DNA from: Candidatus Latescibacterota bacterium
GTDB lineage: Bacteria; Latescibacterota; UBA2968; UBA8231
Direction: 5' to 3'
DNA: 23,529 nucleotides
Assembly: GCA_022825185.1 (NCBI GenBank)
Contig: JAJDYK010000341.1
Location: forward strand, 1 to 23,529
Numbering within the stretch: position 1 is the stretch's first letter; every line of letters starts with the position of its first letter. Below, piece after piece: positions 1 to 7,317 of this stretch. Under the pieces are notes generated by a model that did not search any database, was not told where the DNA came from, and saw only the letters and a list, made by a program, of their open reading frames with translations. A program made the position numbers and the translations under genes.

Positions 1-2
1 AT

Positions 3-722
3 ATTGAGATCATTGAAACGGAGTTGCTGCTGGCTGATTTGGCGGTGATGGAAAAGGCCGTGCCCCATCTAGACAAAGTGGTCCGCTCTGAGCCGCGTAG
101 CACGCGCGCGCACGAGCTGGCGGCCTGCGCCAAGGTCTTAGCGGGATTGCAGCGCGGAATGGGTGCGGCGATGATGGGGTTGACCCCAGAAGAAAGGGAC
201 GCGCTCGCTGCGTATAGCTTGCTAACGGCAAAGCCGGTGCTTTATGCGGCCAACGTCGGGGAAGTAGAAGCTGGCGTGCCGAGGCCGTGGGTGGATCGGC
301 TAGTCGAACGCTATGGAGCGGACCAAGTGCTGGTCATCTCGGCGCAGCTCGAAGCAGAGATCGCTGGTCTGAGCCAAGAGGAACGAGCGGAGTTCAGCCG
401 AGAGTTGGGGCTGGAACACGGGGGGATAGAGCGCTTAGTCCAGGCCGGATACAAGCTGCTGGATCTGATTGCCTTCTACACGCTCGCCAACGGCAAGCTA
501 CAGGCTTGGCAGTTGCCGCGCGGGGAAAAAGCACCTAAAGCAGCCGGACGGATCCACACGGACATGGAGAAGGGGTTCATCCGCGCCGAGCTAGCCTCTT
601 GTGAGCAGCTAATTACTATGGGGGGCTGGGCACCGTTGAAAGCAGCCGGACAATTGCGCAGCGAAGGCCGGGATTACGTCGTCGCTGATGGGGATGTCAT
701 CACCTTCCTTTTTAAGGCTTGA
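3..722 (+). CDS. ychF: Redox-regulated/ribosome-associated GTPase YchF (Ola1 family), C-terminal part
   Basis: This is the C-terminal two-thirds of YchF, an Obg-like ATPase/GTPase that binds ribosomes. The reading frame is open to the left edge (IETELLLADL before the first internal Leu), matching the usual YchF stretch just after the G domain, so the gene is cut by the window and has no start here. About 240 of the usual roughly 363 residues are visible. They cover the coiled-coil insertion, the end of the G domain (AKPVLYAANVGE, the N-x-x-E-type nucleotide motif region) and a complete C-terminal TGS domain (LPRGEKAPKAAGRIHTDMEKGFIRAE, ending DYVVADGDVITFLF). The TGS signature IHTDxEKGFIRAE is diagnostic. 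A weak terminator-like hairpin follows the stop, so the next gene probably has its own promoter. Confidence 0.96.
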   Translation: MEIIETELLLADLAVMEKAVPHLDKVVRSEPRSTRAHELAACAKVLAGLQRGMGAAMMGLTPEERDALAAYSLLTAKPVLYAANVGEVEAGVPRPWVDRLVERYGADQVLVISAQLEAEIAGLSQEERAEFSRELGLEHGGIERLVQAGYKLLDLIAFYTLANGKLQAWQLPRGEKAPKAAGRIHTDMEKGFIRAELASCEQLITMGGWAPLKAAGQLRSEGRDYVVADGDVITFLFKA

Positions 723-724
723 GT

Positions 725-757
725 CCCAGAAGAATCGTCTTGGGGAACGTTTTTTGT
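725..757 (+). terminator. Probable weak intrinsic terminator after ychF
   Basis: An interrupted hairpin (CCCA, 2-nt bulge, AGA, loop ATCG, TCT, TGGG; 725-744) is followed after five bases by a run of six T at 750-755. It starts three bases after the ychF stop codon. The stem is short and bulged and the T-run is not immediately adjacent, so termination may be partial. If real, it separates ychF from the microcompartment genes. Confidence 0.45.
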
Positions 758-819
758 GTTTTGACGGAAGGTGTTAGGTCGCCTATCTTCTGCCGTTTAA
801 ACAAGAGCGAAACAGGCCA

Positions 820-1113
820 ATGGGATGTGCCTTGGGCATGATTGAAACTCGCGGCTGGGTGGCTATGGTCGAAGCGGCAGACGCGATGGTCAAAGCCGCT
901 GAGGTTGAGATAGTCGGCTGGCAGCAAGTAGGCGGTGGGCTAGTCTCGGTCATCGTCCGCGGAGATGTGGCCGCTGTACGCGCAGCTATCGAAGCTGGTG
1001 CCGTGGCCGCAGCGAGTGCAGGTGAAATAGTCGCGCTCAGCATCATTCCCCGGCCGCATGAGAGTACGGAAGCGGCCTTATCCCTAATCCACCTCTCGGC
1101 AACTGCATGGTAA
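820..1113 (+). CDS. Bacterial microcompartment hexameric shell protein (BMC-H; PduA/EutM/CcmK family)
   Basis: A 97-residue single BMC domain forming the hexagonal tiles of a microcompartment shell. The N-terminus [20 protein letters not shown] and the segments [40 protein letters not shown] and IPRPH match the canonical BMC-H fold almost position for position. The pore-side region after VGGG and the C-terminal IPRPHE are typical. The length is normal for the family (about 90-100). The start at 820 gives the conventional N-terminus; an AGG-containing stretch (AACAGGCCA) lies just upstream. The stop overlaps the start of the next gene by 7 nt, so the two are probably cotranslated. No pentamer (BMC-P) or trimer (BMC-T) gene lies in the window, so the rest of the shell must be encoded elsewhere. 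The class II aldolase two genes downstream is the likely cargo. Confidence 0.95.
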   Translation: MGCALGMIETRGWVAMVEAADAMVKAAEVEIVGWQQVGGGLVSVIVRGDVAAVRAAIEAGAVAAASAGEIVALSIIPRPHESTEAALSLIHLSATAW

Positions 1114-1937
1114 TTGGGGCAAAAATCATCTTGGCAACGGCTCTACTGGGCTGGGCTGCATGGTACCTTGAACCGGCTGAGTTGCTTGCAGCCGCTGGGC
1201 AGGTCGGTAGGGATAAAGTGCTCATCTGCGGGGCCATTGCCCTAGTGGGCATCGGCGTGCAATGGATGAAGTGGCAGCTATTGTTGCGCGACCAAATCCC
1301 TGAGGCCAATAGGCGCGATGCACTCTATTCGTTGCTGGGCGGTGCCGCCCTCGGTCTGGTGACACCGAGCCGTTTGGGCGAGCTCGGCCGCGGCGTTTTC
1401 TTGGGGCGAAGCCGGGCCAAGGCTGCGTTGCTGACAGCCGTGGACAAGTTGAGTTCGGCCGCGGTCACGTTGGGTTTGGGGGCCGTAGCCGCGTGGATTT
1501 TATGGCCCCAACTCAGGGGCTTTTTGCTGTTGCTATGCTGCATCCTCGGCGCACTGCTGTATTGGGGTTGGTGCCGCTGGAAAGCGAGCGAGCCGATTGC
1601 ATGGGGGGCTATCGCCGGATTATCCGTCTTGTTCAACGTGGTATTCATGGCGCAATTTTTCTATTTAGTTACCGCCAGTGTGGCCGCCAACTCAGCGGTT
1701 GTGTTGGCGGTGCCGGTGATATTTGCCCTGAAAACCCTGCTGCCCTTGGGGTTTTTGGATCTAGGGGTCCGCGAGGCCGCGGCCATTCTGGTATTTAGCA
1801 GCCTCGGCTTAGAGCCGCAACCTGCTTTTGTGGCCAGTATCCTGATTTTTGTCTGCAATGTGTGCTTGCCGGCTGGTTTGGGCTGGCTGTGGATTGGCAG
1901 CCGCCGACTGCGGATGATGGGAAAGGTCGCCTTATGA
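1107..1937 (+). CDS. Flippase-like integral membrane protein (lysylphosphatidylglycerol synthase TM region/AglD family, UPF0104-like)
   Basis: A 276-residue hydrophobic protein with about seven or eight predicted membrane segments. The motif [18 protein letters not shown] (about residues 78-95) is the hallmark of the MprF/AglD flippase-like family (PF03706), as is the later [14 protein letters not shown] segment. Members move or handle lipid-linked substrates, but no substrate can be assigned here. It is a little shorter than the usual 300-340 residues. Its start overlaps the end of the shell gene and its stop overlaps the aldolase start as ATGA (1934-1937), so it is translationally embedded between two microcompartment genes. 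A membrane protein is not an expected part of a compartment shell. It may be a bystander in the operon or may act in carbohydrate handling at the envelope. Confidence 0.82.
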   Translation: MVIGAKIILATALLGWAAWYLEPAELLAAAGQVGRDKVLICGAIALVGIGVQWMKWQLLLRDQIPEANRRDALYSLLGGAALGLVTPSRLGELGRGVFLGRSRAKAALLTAVDKLSSAAVTLGLGAVAAWILWPQLRGFLLLLCCILGALLYWGWCRWKASEPIAWGAIAGLSVLFNVVFMAQFFYLVTASVAANSAVVLAVPVIFALKTLLPLGFLDLGVREAAAILVFSSLGLEPQPAFVASILIFVCNVCLPAGLGWLWIGSRRLRMMGKVAL

Positions 1938-2656
1938 ATTCGGCGTATGCAATAAAAAAAGAAATATGCGAAGTAGGGCACAGGGTCTATCAGCGCGGAT
2001 ACGTAGCGGCCAACGACGGCAATATCAGCGTTCGCATAGAGGACGACCTAGTGCTGTGTACGCCGACCGGAGTAAGCAAGGGCTATCTGAGTGCAGACAT
2101 GCTGGCCACCTGCGATATGGAGGGCCGACAGGTAGCGGGATCGATGAAAATATCGTCGGAAATCCGCATGCACCTCGAAATCTACAAGTTGCGGCCCGAC
2201 GTCCGCGCCGTCGTCCACGCACACCCGCCGACCGCGACGGGTTTTGCCGTTGCTGGCATTGAGCTGACTCAGTGCGTATTGCCCGAGGTCATCGTCAGCC
2301 TCGGGGGCATTCCACTCGCGGATTACGGCACGCCCGGCGGTCCTGATATCGTCGAGCCGATGAAGCCGCTTTTGCGGCAATACGACGCCGTTCTAATGGC
2401 CAATCACGGAGTGGTAACCGTGGGCCAACACGTCATGGACGCCCATTTCAAGATGGAGACTGTCGAACACTTTGCCCAGATCGCCTTGGTGGCGCATCAA
2501 CTCGGCGGTATCCGCACGCTGGGGGGTAAAGACGTGGAAGATCTCACGAGTCTGAGAAATCGCTTTGGGATTGGGGACCGGCCGTCTTGTGAGGTGGAGG
2601 GAGAAAGCGATATCGTCGAGCGAATTACCAAGGAAGTTCTGCGCCAACTGCGCTAG
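1934..2656 (+). CDS. Class II aldolase (L-fuculose-/L-rhamnulose-1-phosphate aldolase type) with probable microcompartment-targeting tail
   Basis: A 240-residue zinc-dependent class II aldolase/adducin-fold enzyme, likely cleaving a deoxy-sugar phosphate such as fuculose-1-P to DHAP and lactaldehyde. Visible motifs: the phosphate-binding stretches GNIS and TPTGVSKG (about 29-50); catalytic Glu in SSE (E76); zinc ligands H95 and H97 in VHAHPP; and H158 in ANHGVV. The fold proper ends near residue 205. A linker follows and then a C-terminal amphipathic helix, SDIVERITKEVLRQLR (225-240), very like the encapsulation peptides that tether enzymes inside microcompartments. Sitting two genes after a BMC-H gene, it is the natural cargo. 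Aldehyde-generating aldolases are known signature enzymes of fucose/rhamnose compartments in Planctomycetes, Verrucomicrobia and relatives. The exact substrate is not decided by the sequence. The start at 1934 overlaps the upstream stop. Confidence 0.92.
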   Translation: MNSAYAIKKEICEVGHRVYQRGYVAANDGNISVRIEDDLVLCTPTGVSKGYLSADMLATCDMEGRQVAGSMKISSEIRMHLEIYKLRPDVRAVVHAHPPTATGFAVAGIELTQCVLPEVIVSLGGIPLADYGTPGGPDIVEPMKPLLRQYDAVLMANHGVVTVGQHVMDAHFKMETVEHFAQIALVAHQLGGIRTLGGKDVEDLTSLRNRFGIGDRPSCEVEGESDIVERITKEVLRQLR

Positions 2657-2679
2657 CTCGGCACGCGATGCGAGGAAGT

Positions 2680-3678
2680 ATGAGGTTTATAGGATTAATC
2701 GCCGCGGTAATCGGGATCGCAGTTCCGGCTAGTGGCCAAGCCATCGTCGAAGCGGTCCAGCGCGGAGACTCCCTGTTGGCGCAGGGGCAGCCTAAACGGG
2801 CGTTAGCCGAATACGAAAAGGCGCGCGAACTGGGTGCTGGCAGCGCGATGTTTCTCAATCGCTTAGCTAGTCTCTACATGCAGACCGGCGGCTATCGTCA
2901 GGCGGCTGAATCGCTGCAAAAATCGCTCGCTGAAGACCCTAGGCAGCTTCCCGCATATTCGGCGTTAGGGGAGGCCTTTTTGGCCATGGGCCAGTTAGAT
3001 TCGTCTATTTTTTACGTCGAACAAGCGAGTATTCTGGCCCCGTCCTCAACCAAAGTCCACAGTACCCTCGGTTATCTCTACATGCAGGCCGGGCAGCGCG
3101 AAAGGGCGCGCGAACGCCTCGACCGGGCCTTGGCACTGGATGCCAAAAACGCGGAAGCCTATCGCCTATATGGATATTACTACGCGGAAAAAGACTCGGT
3201 AGATCAAGCTATCGAACAATACCAAAAGTTGGCGGAGCTGTCGCCGGACAATGTAGAATCCTACAACAACATCGCCTTCCTCCTCGCCGGAGCCGGACGC
3301 TATGCCGAAGCACTTGAGTATTACAAACGAGCTAAAGATCGGGCGCAGGATCCCTACCTAGCCCAGGCAATTACGGCCAAAATTGAAGAAGTACAGGCGA
3401 GGCTGGCCGGTGAGATGCGGGCGCGCTACATATTGGTCGAAACAGAAGCGTCCGCACGCGAAATCCTCGCAAAAATGGCTCAAGGAGCCGATTTTTCCCA
3501 ATTAGCGCAGCAGCTTTCCATTGCACCCAACGCCAATCAGGGTGGGGATTTGGGGTTTTTTGGGCTAGGCGAACTCATGCCCGAGATTGAAGAAGTGGTA
3601 GTGAAACTGAAAGTTGGGGAATTGAGCCCAGTTGTAGAATTGCCCATGGGATACATTGTAGTACAGAGATTGAACTAA
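2680..3678 (+). CDS. Secreted TPR-repeat protein with C-terminal parvulin (PpiC-type) peptidyl-prolyl isomerase domain
   Basis: The start at 2680 is preferred over the in-frame ATG at 2668 because GAGGAA lies directly ahead of it and it yields a clean signal peptide (MRFIGLIAAVIGIAVPASGQA). The next roughly 230 residues are TPR repeats with the usual W/Y-G-A-Y-A-P spacing, for example SAYSALGEAFLAMGQLDSSI, STLGYLYMQAGQRERARERL and YGYYYAEKDSVDQAIEQYQK. The last 85 residues resemble a PpiC rotamase: an AxxILVET entry, AREILAKMAQGADFSQLAQQLS, then GGDLGFFGLGELMPEIEEVV and a closing GYIVVQRL. The protein is probably periplasmic or extracytoplasmic and may help fold or assemble envelope proteins, with the TPRs recruiting partners. 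It starts 23 nt after the aldolase gene but its function looks unrelated to the microcompartment. Confidence 0.88.
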   Translation: MRFIGLIAAVIGIAVPASGQAIVEAVQRGDSLLAQGQPKRALAEYEKARELGAGSAMFLNRLASLYMQTGGYRQAAESLQKSLAEDPRQLPAYSALGEAFLAMGQLDSSIFYVEQASILAPSSTKVHSTLGYLYMQAGQRERARERLDRALALDAKNAEAYRLYGYYYAEKDSVDQAIEQYQKLAELSPDNVESYNNIAFLLAGAGRYAEALEYYKRAKDRAQDPYLAQAITAKIEEVQARLAGEMRARYILVETEASAREILAKMAQGADFSQLAQQLSIAPNANQGGDLGFFGLGELMPEIEEVVVKLKVGELSPVVELPMGYIVVQRLN

Positions 3679-3686
3679 AATAAGTC

Positions 3687-3838
3687 GCGGCCAGGGCATC
3701 CTTGGATGCACCTGACCGCTGGGAGGGATACGAACCATGACCGGAATGGCTCGCATAGGTTAAACGCCCCAAGAAGAGAGCGGTTCCACGTCAATGCTAC
3801 TTTTTTGAATTTTCGATACTCGACGACGAGTAAGAAAA
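3687..3838 (+). promoter_or_regulatory. Hairpin-rich region upstream of thrC (possible structured leader)
   Basis: The 265-nt gap between the TPR-parvulin gene and thrC holds no convincing gene but several foldable segments. A long hairpin at 3687-3719 pairs GCGG/CCGC, CAGG/CCTG and GCATC/GATGC, with one mismatch and one bulge. A second at 3731-3753 pairs CGA-CCAT with ATGG-TCG. A third at 3810-3838 pairs TTTTC and TACTCG with CGAGTA and GAAAA around an ACGA tetraloop. None is followed by a T-run, so they are not ordinary terminators. The region precedes the Thr/Met branch-point operon, where amino-acid or SAM-responsive leaders are common in other bacteria. I could not match it to SAM-I, SAM-II, T-box, TPP or THF consensus cores. 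Confidence 0.4.
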
Positions 3839-3943
3839 CTCAAGAAAACCGACGAGCGATGAAGAAAAGTCGAAAAACGAGGACGAAATAAATGCTTTTT
3901 TTGGCTGAACAAGCCTTGATTCATCCCAACGGAGCGAATTGGC

Positions 3944-5308
3944 ATGCCCTATAATTATGATGCCTGGTTCCAGTGTATCAACTGCGAGGACGAGCACTAT
4001 CCGCTAAACGAAATAGTCTATCACTGTCAAAAGTGTGGGGGGCTGCTCGAAGTACGCCACAACATGGAATCCTTACAGCGGCGCTCGGGCGGTGAGTGGC
4101 GGGCGCTGTTTGATCAGCGCTACATGAGTTCGGTGCATCCGTATGGGAGTTCGGTTTGGGGAAAAAAAGAGATGGTTTGCCCCCTCGTCGAAGACGAAAA
4201 TGTGGTCTCCATGTACGAGGGGGGCAGCAATCTGCTTTGGGCCGAGCGCTTGGGTGCCGAACTGGGCATGGAAGATCTGTGGATAAAGCAATGCGGCAAT
4301 AGCCACACGGGTTCGTTTAAGGACCTAGGCATGACCGTATTGGTTTCCATGGTCAACCAGATGATTGCCGAGGGCCAGTCTATACCTGCAGTAGCCTGTG
4401 CTTCAACCGGAGACACCTCGGCGGCGTTGGCTGCGTATTGCGCGGCCGCTGGCATTCCGGCGATCGTGTTGTTGCCCAAAGACATGATTTCCACTTCTCA
4501 GCTCATCCAGCCCATAGCCAATGGCGCGCTGACGCTCGCCCTGCGCACCGACTTCGACGGGTGCATGGCCTTGGTGCAGGAAATCTGCCGCCGCGACCAA
4601 ATCTATCTGGCCAACTCGATGAATTCACTCCGCATTGAAGGGCAGAAGACCATCGCGATTGAGCTGTTACAGCAATTTCACTGGGAGGTCCCCGACTGGG
4701 TCGTTATCCCGGGCGGCAATCTGGGCAATGTCAGTGCCTTGGGGAAGGGGTTTATCGAGGCCAGGCAAATGGGTCTTATCGACAAGCTGCCGCGCCTTGC
4801 CGTCGCCCAAGCCGCTCAGGCCAATCCGCTCTATCTCAGTTATCTAGACGGGTTCCGCACCTTTGAGCCGCAAACGGCCCGCGATACCTTGGCCAGCGCC
4901 ATCAAGATCGGCAATCCCGTAAGCAGGGAGCGGGCCATTCGCACCTTGCAGTCCTTTGGCGGCATCGTCGAAGAAGCCACGGAAAACGAATTAGCCAACG
5001 CCTGTGCAAGGGCCGACCGCAATGGGCTTTTTACCTGTCCGCACACGGGCGTCGCCTTAGCTGCGCTAGAGAAAATGATCGCAGCCGGGCACATCGAGCC
5101 TAAGAGTCGGGTGATTGTAATCTCCACGGCGCACGGGCTGAAGTTTCCAGATTTCAAAGTGAAATACCACGAAGACCAATTGCGCGAATTTCATGTCGAA
5201 CCACAGCATCGCAACCTGCCCATTGAGGTCGAAGCTGAGTACGAAGCCGTGCATCGGGCTGTCCTCGAGGCCATAGAGCAGCGGACGCTGGCTACGGCCG
5301 GCCACTGA
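3944..5308 (+). CDS. thrC: Threonine synthase, plant/cyanobacterial type, with N-terminal zinc ribbon
   Basis: A 454-residue PLP enzyme converting O-phospho-L-homoserine to threonine. The PLP lysine is K126 in [11 protein letters not shown], and the cofactor phosphate loop is GGNLGN. Other family blocks include [33 protein letters not shown] and STAHGLKF. The N-terminus carries paired CxxC motifs (CINC and CQKC) forming a zinc ribbon. The body ([47 protein letters not shown]) follows plant and cyanobacterial threonine synthases much more closely than the E. coli type. Plant enzymes have lost the cysteines of this ribbon. The start at 3944 is preceded by GGAGCG. The next gene begins 13 nt after the stop, and both likely act at the homoserine branch point. 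Confidence 0.95.
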   Translation: MPYNYDAWFQCINCEDEHYPLNEIVYHCQKCGGLLEVRHNMESLQRRSGGEWRALFDQRYMSSVHPYGSSVWGKKEMVCPLVEDENVVSMYEGGSNLLWAERLGAELGMEDLWIKQCGNSHTGSFKDLGMTVLVSMVNQMIAEGQSIPAVACASTGDTSAALAAYCAAAGIPAIVLLPKDMISTSQLIQPIANGALTLALRTDFDGCMALVQEICRRDQIYLANSMNSLRIEGQKTIAIELLQQFHWEVPDWVVIPGGNLGNVSALGKGFIEARQMGLIDKLPRLAVAQAAQANPLYLSYLDGFRTFEPQTARDTLASAIKIGNPVSRERAIRTLQSFGGIVEEATENELANACARADRNGLFTCPHTGVALAALEKMIAAGHIEPKSRVIVISTAHGLKFPDFKVKYHEDQLREFHVEPQHRNLPIEVEAEYEAVHRAVLEAIEQRTLATAGH

Positions 5309-5321
5309 AAGAGCAAATACA

Positions 5322-6503
5322 ATGAACCAAGATGGTTTTGTCGGAGAATCGACCCGTTCGGTACACGGGGGAGCGGAACAGGATAAGTTCGCCCAGTCCC
5401 TTATCGACCCCATTGCCCAGACGGCCACCTATACCTTTGCCGATCTAGATGAATTTGCCGCTTTTAAGGCTGGCGAAAAGTCACTCTATGAATACGGGCG
5501 CTACGGCAATCCGACCCAGCGGGCAGCCGAGCGTCGAATAGCCGCCTTGGAAAACGCCGAAGCCGCTTTGCTTTTTCCGTCGGGCATGAGCGCGATTACC
5601 TCGGTGCTCTATGCCATGCTGCGCAGCGGACAACACTTGGTGCTCATGGAAGATTGCTACCGCATGACGGCCAAATTCTGCGAGGTCTTGGCCAAATTCG
5701 GCATTGAATCTACCATAGTGAAACCCGGTAATATGGATGCGTTGGCGGCTGCGGTGCGCCCAGAGACCCGCTTGATCTTTACTGAGTCGCCGACCAATCC
5801 CCACCTGCACGTCCTCGACTTGGAACAGCTCGTCACTTTTGCCAAACAGCGCCGTCTCAAGGTTATCATCGACAGCACCTTGGCCACGCCGGTCAATCAG
5901 CGGCCGCTTGATTTCGGGGTTGATTTGGTCATCCACAGTGCCACTAAATACCTCGGAGGGCACAACGATCTGATGGCGGGTGCCATCTGCGGCAAGGCAC
6001 CTTTAGTCGAGGCCATTGGCGAATACCAACGAATCACCGGCGGGATCGCTGACCCCAACACCTCGTTTTTGTTGATCCGGGGGTTGAAGACGCTGGCATT
6101 ACGTGTTCTGCGGCAAAACGATACAGCTCTGACAGTAGCCCAGTTCTTAGAAGCTCATCCCAAAATTCGCCAAGTCTTTTACCCAGGCCTCGAAAGCCAC
6201 GTCGATCACCGCGTCGCCAAAGAGCAAATGCGCGGTTTTGGCGGATTGATCAGCTTTGAGATCGACGGCACCCACGAGCAGACGCGGAATTTCGTTCATC
6301 GTCTAGCCGTGCCTTATATCGCCCCAAGTATGGGGGGAGTAGAGACGCTGGTCTCGCATCCGGCGACTGTTTCTTATTACGATTTGAGCCAGAAGGAGCG
6401 GCTGGCCATCGGCATCACCGACCAGTTGGTGCGCTATGCCGTGGGCATTGAGGACGCCGATGAGCTAATCGGCGATATAGAGAGGGCGCTTGAGGAAGTC
6501 TAA
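5322..6503 (+). CDS. metB: Cystathionine gamma-synthase, plant-like (trans-sulfuration PLP enzyme)
   Basis: A 393-residue member of the Cys/Met-metabolism PLP family, joining cysteine to an activated homoserine to make cystathionine on the methionine route. PLP lysine K209 sits in HSATKYLGGHND. The cofactor-phosphate tyrosine motif is YGRYGNPT, with FPSGMSAI and FTESPTNP as further family blocks. The C-terminal block (YIAPSMGGVETLV, SYYDLSQKER, QLVRYAVGIED) resembles plant CGS (YIAPSFGGCES, SYWDLSQ, LVRFSFGVED) as I recall that sequence. This favours cystathionine gamma-synthase over a gamma-lyase and raises the possibility that O-phosphohomoserine is the substrate. Its tight pairing with thrC, which uses the same compound, supports this. 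Acyl-homoserine use remains possible, and no homoserine acyltransferase or kinase gene is in the window. Confidence 0.88.
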   Translation: MNQDGFVGESTRSVHGGAEQDKFAQSLIDPIAQTATYTFADLDEFAAFKAGEKSLYEYGRYGNPTQRAAERRIAALENAEAALLFPSGMSAITSVLYAMLRSGQHLVLMEDCYRMTAKFCEVLAKFGIESTIVKPGNMDALAAAVRPETRLIFTESPTNPHLHVLDLEQLVTFAKQRRLKVIIDSTLATPVNQRPLDFGVDLVIHSATKYLGGHNDLMAGAICGKAPLVEAIGEYQRITGGIADPNTSFLLIRGLKTLALRVLRQNDTALTVAQFLEAHPKIRQVFYPGLESHVDHRVAKEQMRGFGGLISFEIDGTHEQTRNFVHRLAVPYIAPSMGGVETLVSHPATVSYYDLSQKERLAIGITDQLVRYAVGIEDADELIGDIERALEEV

Positions 6504-6507
6504 GGAG

Positions 6508-6936
6508 TCAGAAGTTTAAGTCGGCCAAAAGCACGGTCCAAGGAAGGGAAGCGACTTTGCGGTACAGGTCGCTGTCGCTGGTCACGGCTTGGCAGCGGAG
6601 ATGGGCACCTAAGGCAATGAAGCCGGCGGCGTACATGCTGATGGAATGCTCAAAGGCAATTTGAGTGGCTTTACGGGTAATTTCGGCGTTGTAGGGCACA
6701 ATATCCAAGTGCATATACTCCAAGCTGGCCAAGGCGTCGTCTATATGGGTGCGATCAAATTGACGGCTTTCCTTGAGGACATGGGCCAACTCGTATATAG
6801 ATTGGTCGAGCACGGTTAGCTCGACTCGTTCCGCTAGCTGCTCTTGGCGAAGGCCAAGAGCCTTGTGGGTATCCACATCGTGCGCTGGAGAAAACCACCT
6901 CAGCATAATGGAGGTATCTAGCGCGTAGCGAATCAC
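6508..6936 (-). CDS. PIN-domain ribonuclease toxin (VapC-like)
   Basis: A 142-residue PIN-fold protein, the expected size for a VapC-type toxin that cleaves RNA. The acidic metal-binding residues are visible: Asp in YALDTSIML at the N-terminus, Glu in SIYELAHVLK, and Asp residues in AVTSDSDLYRKV near the C-terminus. Its start codon overlaps the end of the upstream antitoxin-like gene by ATGA (6933-6936), the standard toxin-antitoxin arrangement. It lies opposite its neighbours and converges on the CGS gene with only four bases between the stops, which suggests insertion as a module. Target RNA cannot be predicted. Confidence 0.88.
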   Translation of the reverse strand: MIRYALDTSIMLRWFSPAHDVDTHKALGLRQEQLAERVELTVLDQSIYELAHVLKESRQFDRTHIDDALASLEYMHLDIVPYNAEITRKATQIAFEHSISMYAAGFIALGAHLRCQAVTSDSDLYRKVASLPWTVLLADLNF

Positions 6937-7190
6937 CGCGCTTGCCTTTCCACACGTAGGACCTTAAGAGGATCCCAAGGCAGTGCCTTTTCGCGCAAGC
7001 TGTCTTGGAGCGCCATTCCGTGTTCAATAGCGGCCTGTTTTCGCTGGTACTCATAGGTCGCTTCCCGTTGCTGGCAGTACGCCATAAAGGATAGGCGCAG
7101 GAGCTTGCTGCGGCTTACGCCTTCCTGTTGCGCAACTTGATCGATGCGTTCGAGCAGATCGTCCGGCAGCATGATATTTACGCGCGCCAT
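6933..7190 (-). CDS. Ribbon-helix-helix (CopG-type) antitoxin
   Basis: An 85-residue protein whose first 45 residues (ARVNIMLPDDLLERIDQVAQ, then EGVSRSKLLRLSFMAYC) form a typical ribbon-helix-helix DNA-binding unit. The charged tail (YEYQRKQAAIEHGMALQDSL and onward) would be the toxin-binding segment. It is the first gene of a two-gene minus-strand operon with the PIN toxin and overlaps it by 4 bp. Such antitoxins usually repress their own promoter, which would lie in the 127-nt divergent gap shared with prs (7191-7317). Confidence 0.87.
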   Translation of the reverse strand: MARVNIMLPDDLLERIDQVAQQEGVSRSKLLRLSFMAYCQQREATYEYQRKQAAIEHGMALQDSLREKALPWDPLKVLRVERQAR

Positions 7191-7215
7191 GAACTACTTT
7201 CCTTTTATTTCACAA

Positions 7216-7292
7216 GCAGCGGGAAGCTGCCAAGTTAGCTTTGCCCCAACGGACTGTCAAGACAGACCTCTTGCCTTAGTTGGGGCCGGTCT
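7216..7292 (+). promoter_or_regulatory. Nested inverted repeats in the divergent gap upstream of prs
   Basis: The 127-nt gap between the antitoxin and prs holds a 5-bp hairpin (GCAGC/GCTGC, 7216-7230). It also holds an 8-bp inverted repeat, GCCCCAAC (7243-7250) with GTTGGGGC (7279-7286), which encloses CTGTC-AA-GACAG (7254-7265). AGACC (7264-7268) could alternatively pair with GGTCT (7288-7292), which would exclude the nested fold. TACAAT at 7300-7305 may be a -10 element for prs. These could be an operator for the toxin-antitoxin pair or a leader for prs. Confidence 0.35.
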
Positions 7293-7317
7293 TTAATGTT
7301 ACAATTGGGATTAGAGT

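Noticed and set aside
3687..3760. Possible tRNA or SRP RNA in the thrC leader
   Set aside because: The reverse strand contains GGTTCGTATCC, which looks like a T-arm, but the stems do not pair, the conserved A58 is missing and no anticodon arm forms. The 4.5S GGAAG/AGCAG core is also absent.
3706..3891. 61-residue open frame in the thrC leader
   Set aside because: Its composition is odd (Arg/Lys-rich, ending in a run of basic residues), it has no Shine-Dalgarno, its start lies inside the long hairpin, and it resembles no known family.
6508..7190. Toxin-antitoxin pair as part of a larger mobile island
   Set aside because: No transposase, terminal repeats or target duplication flank it; its position between convergent and divergent neighbours is compatible with insertion but nothing more can be shown.
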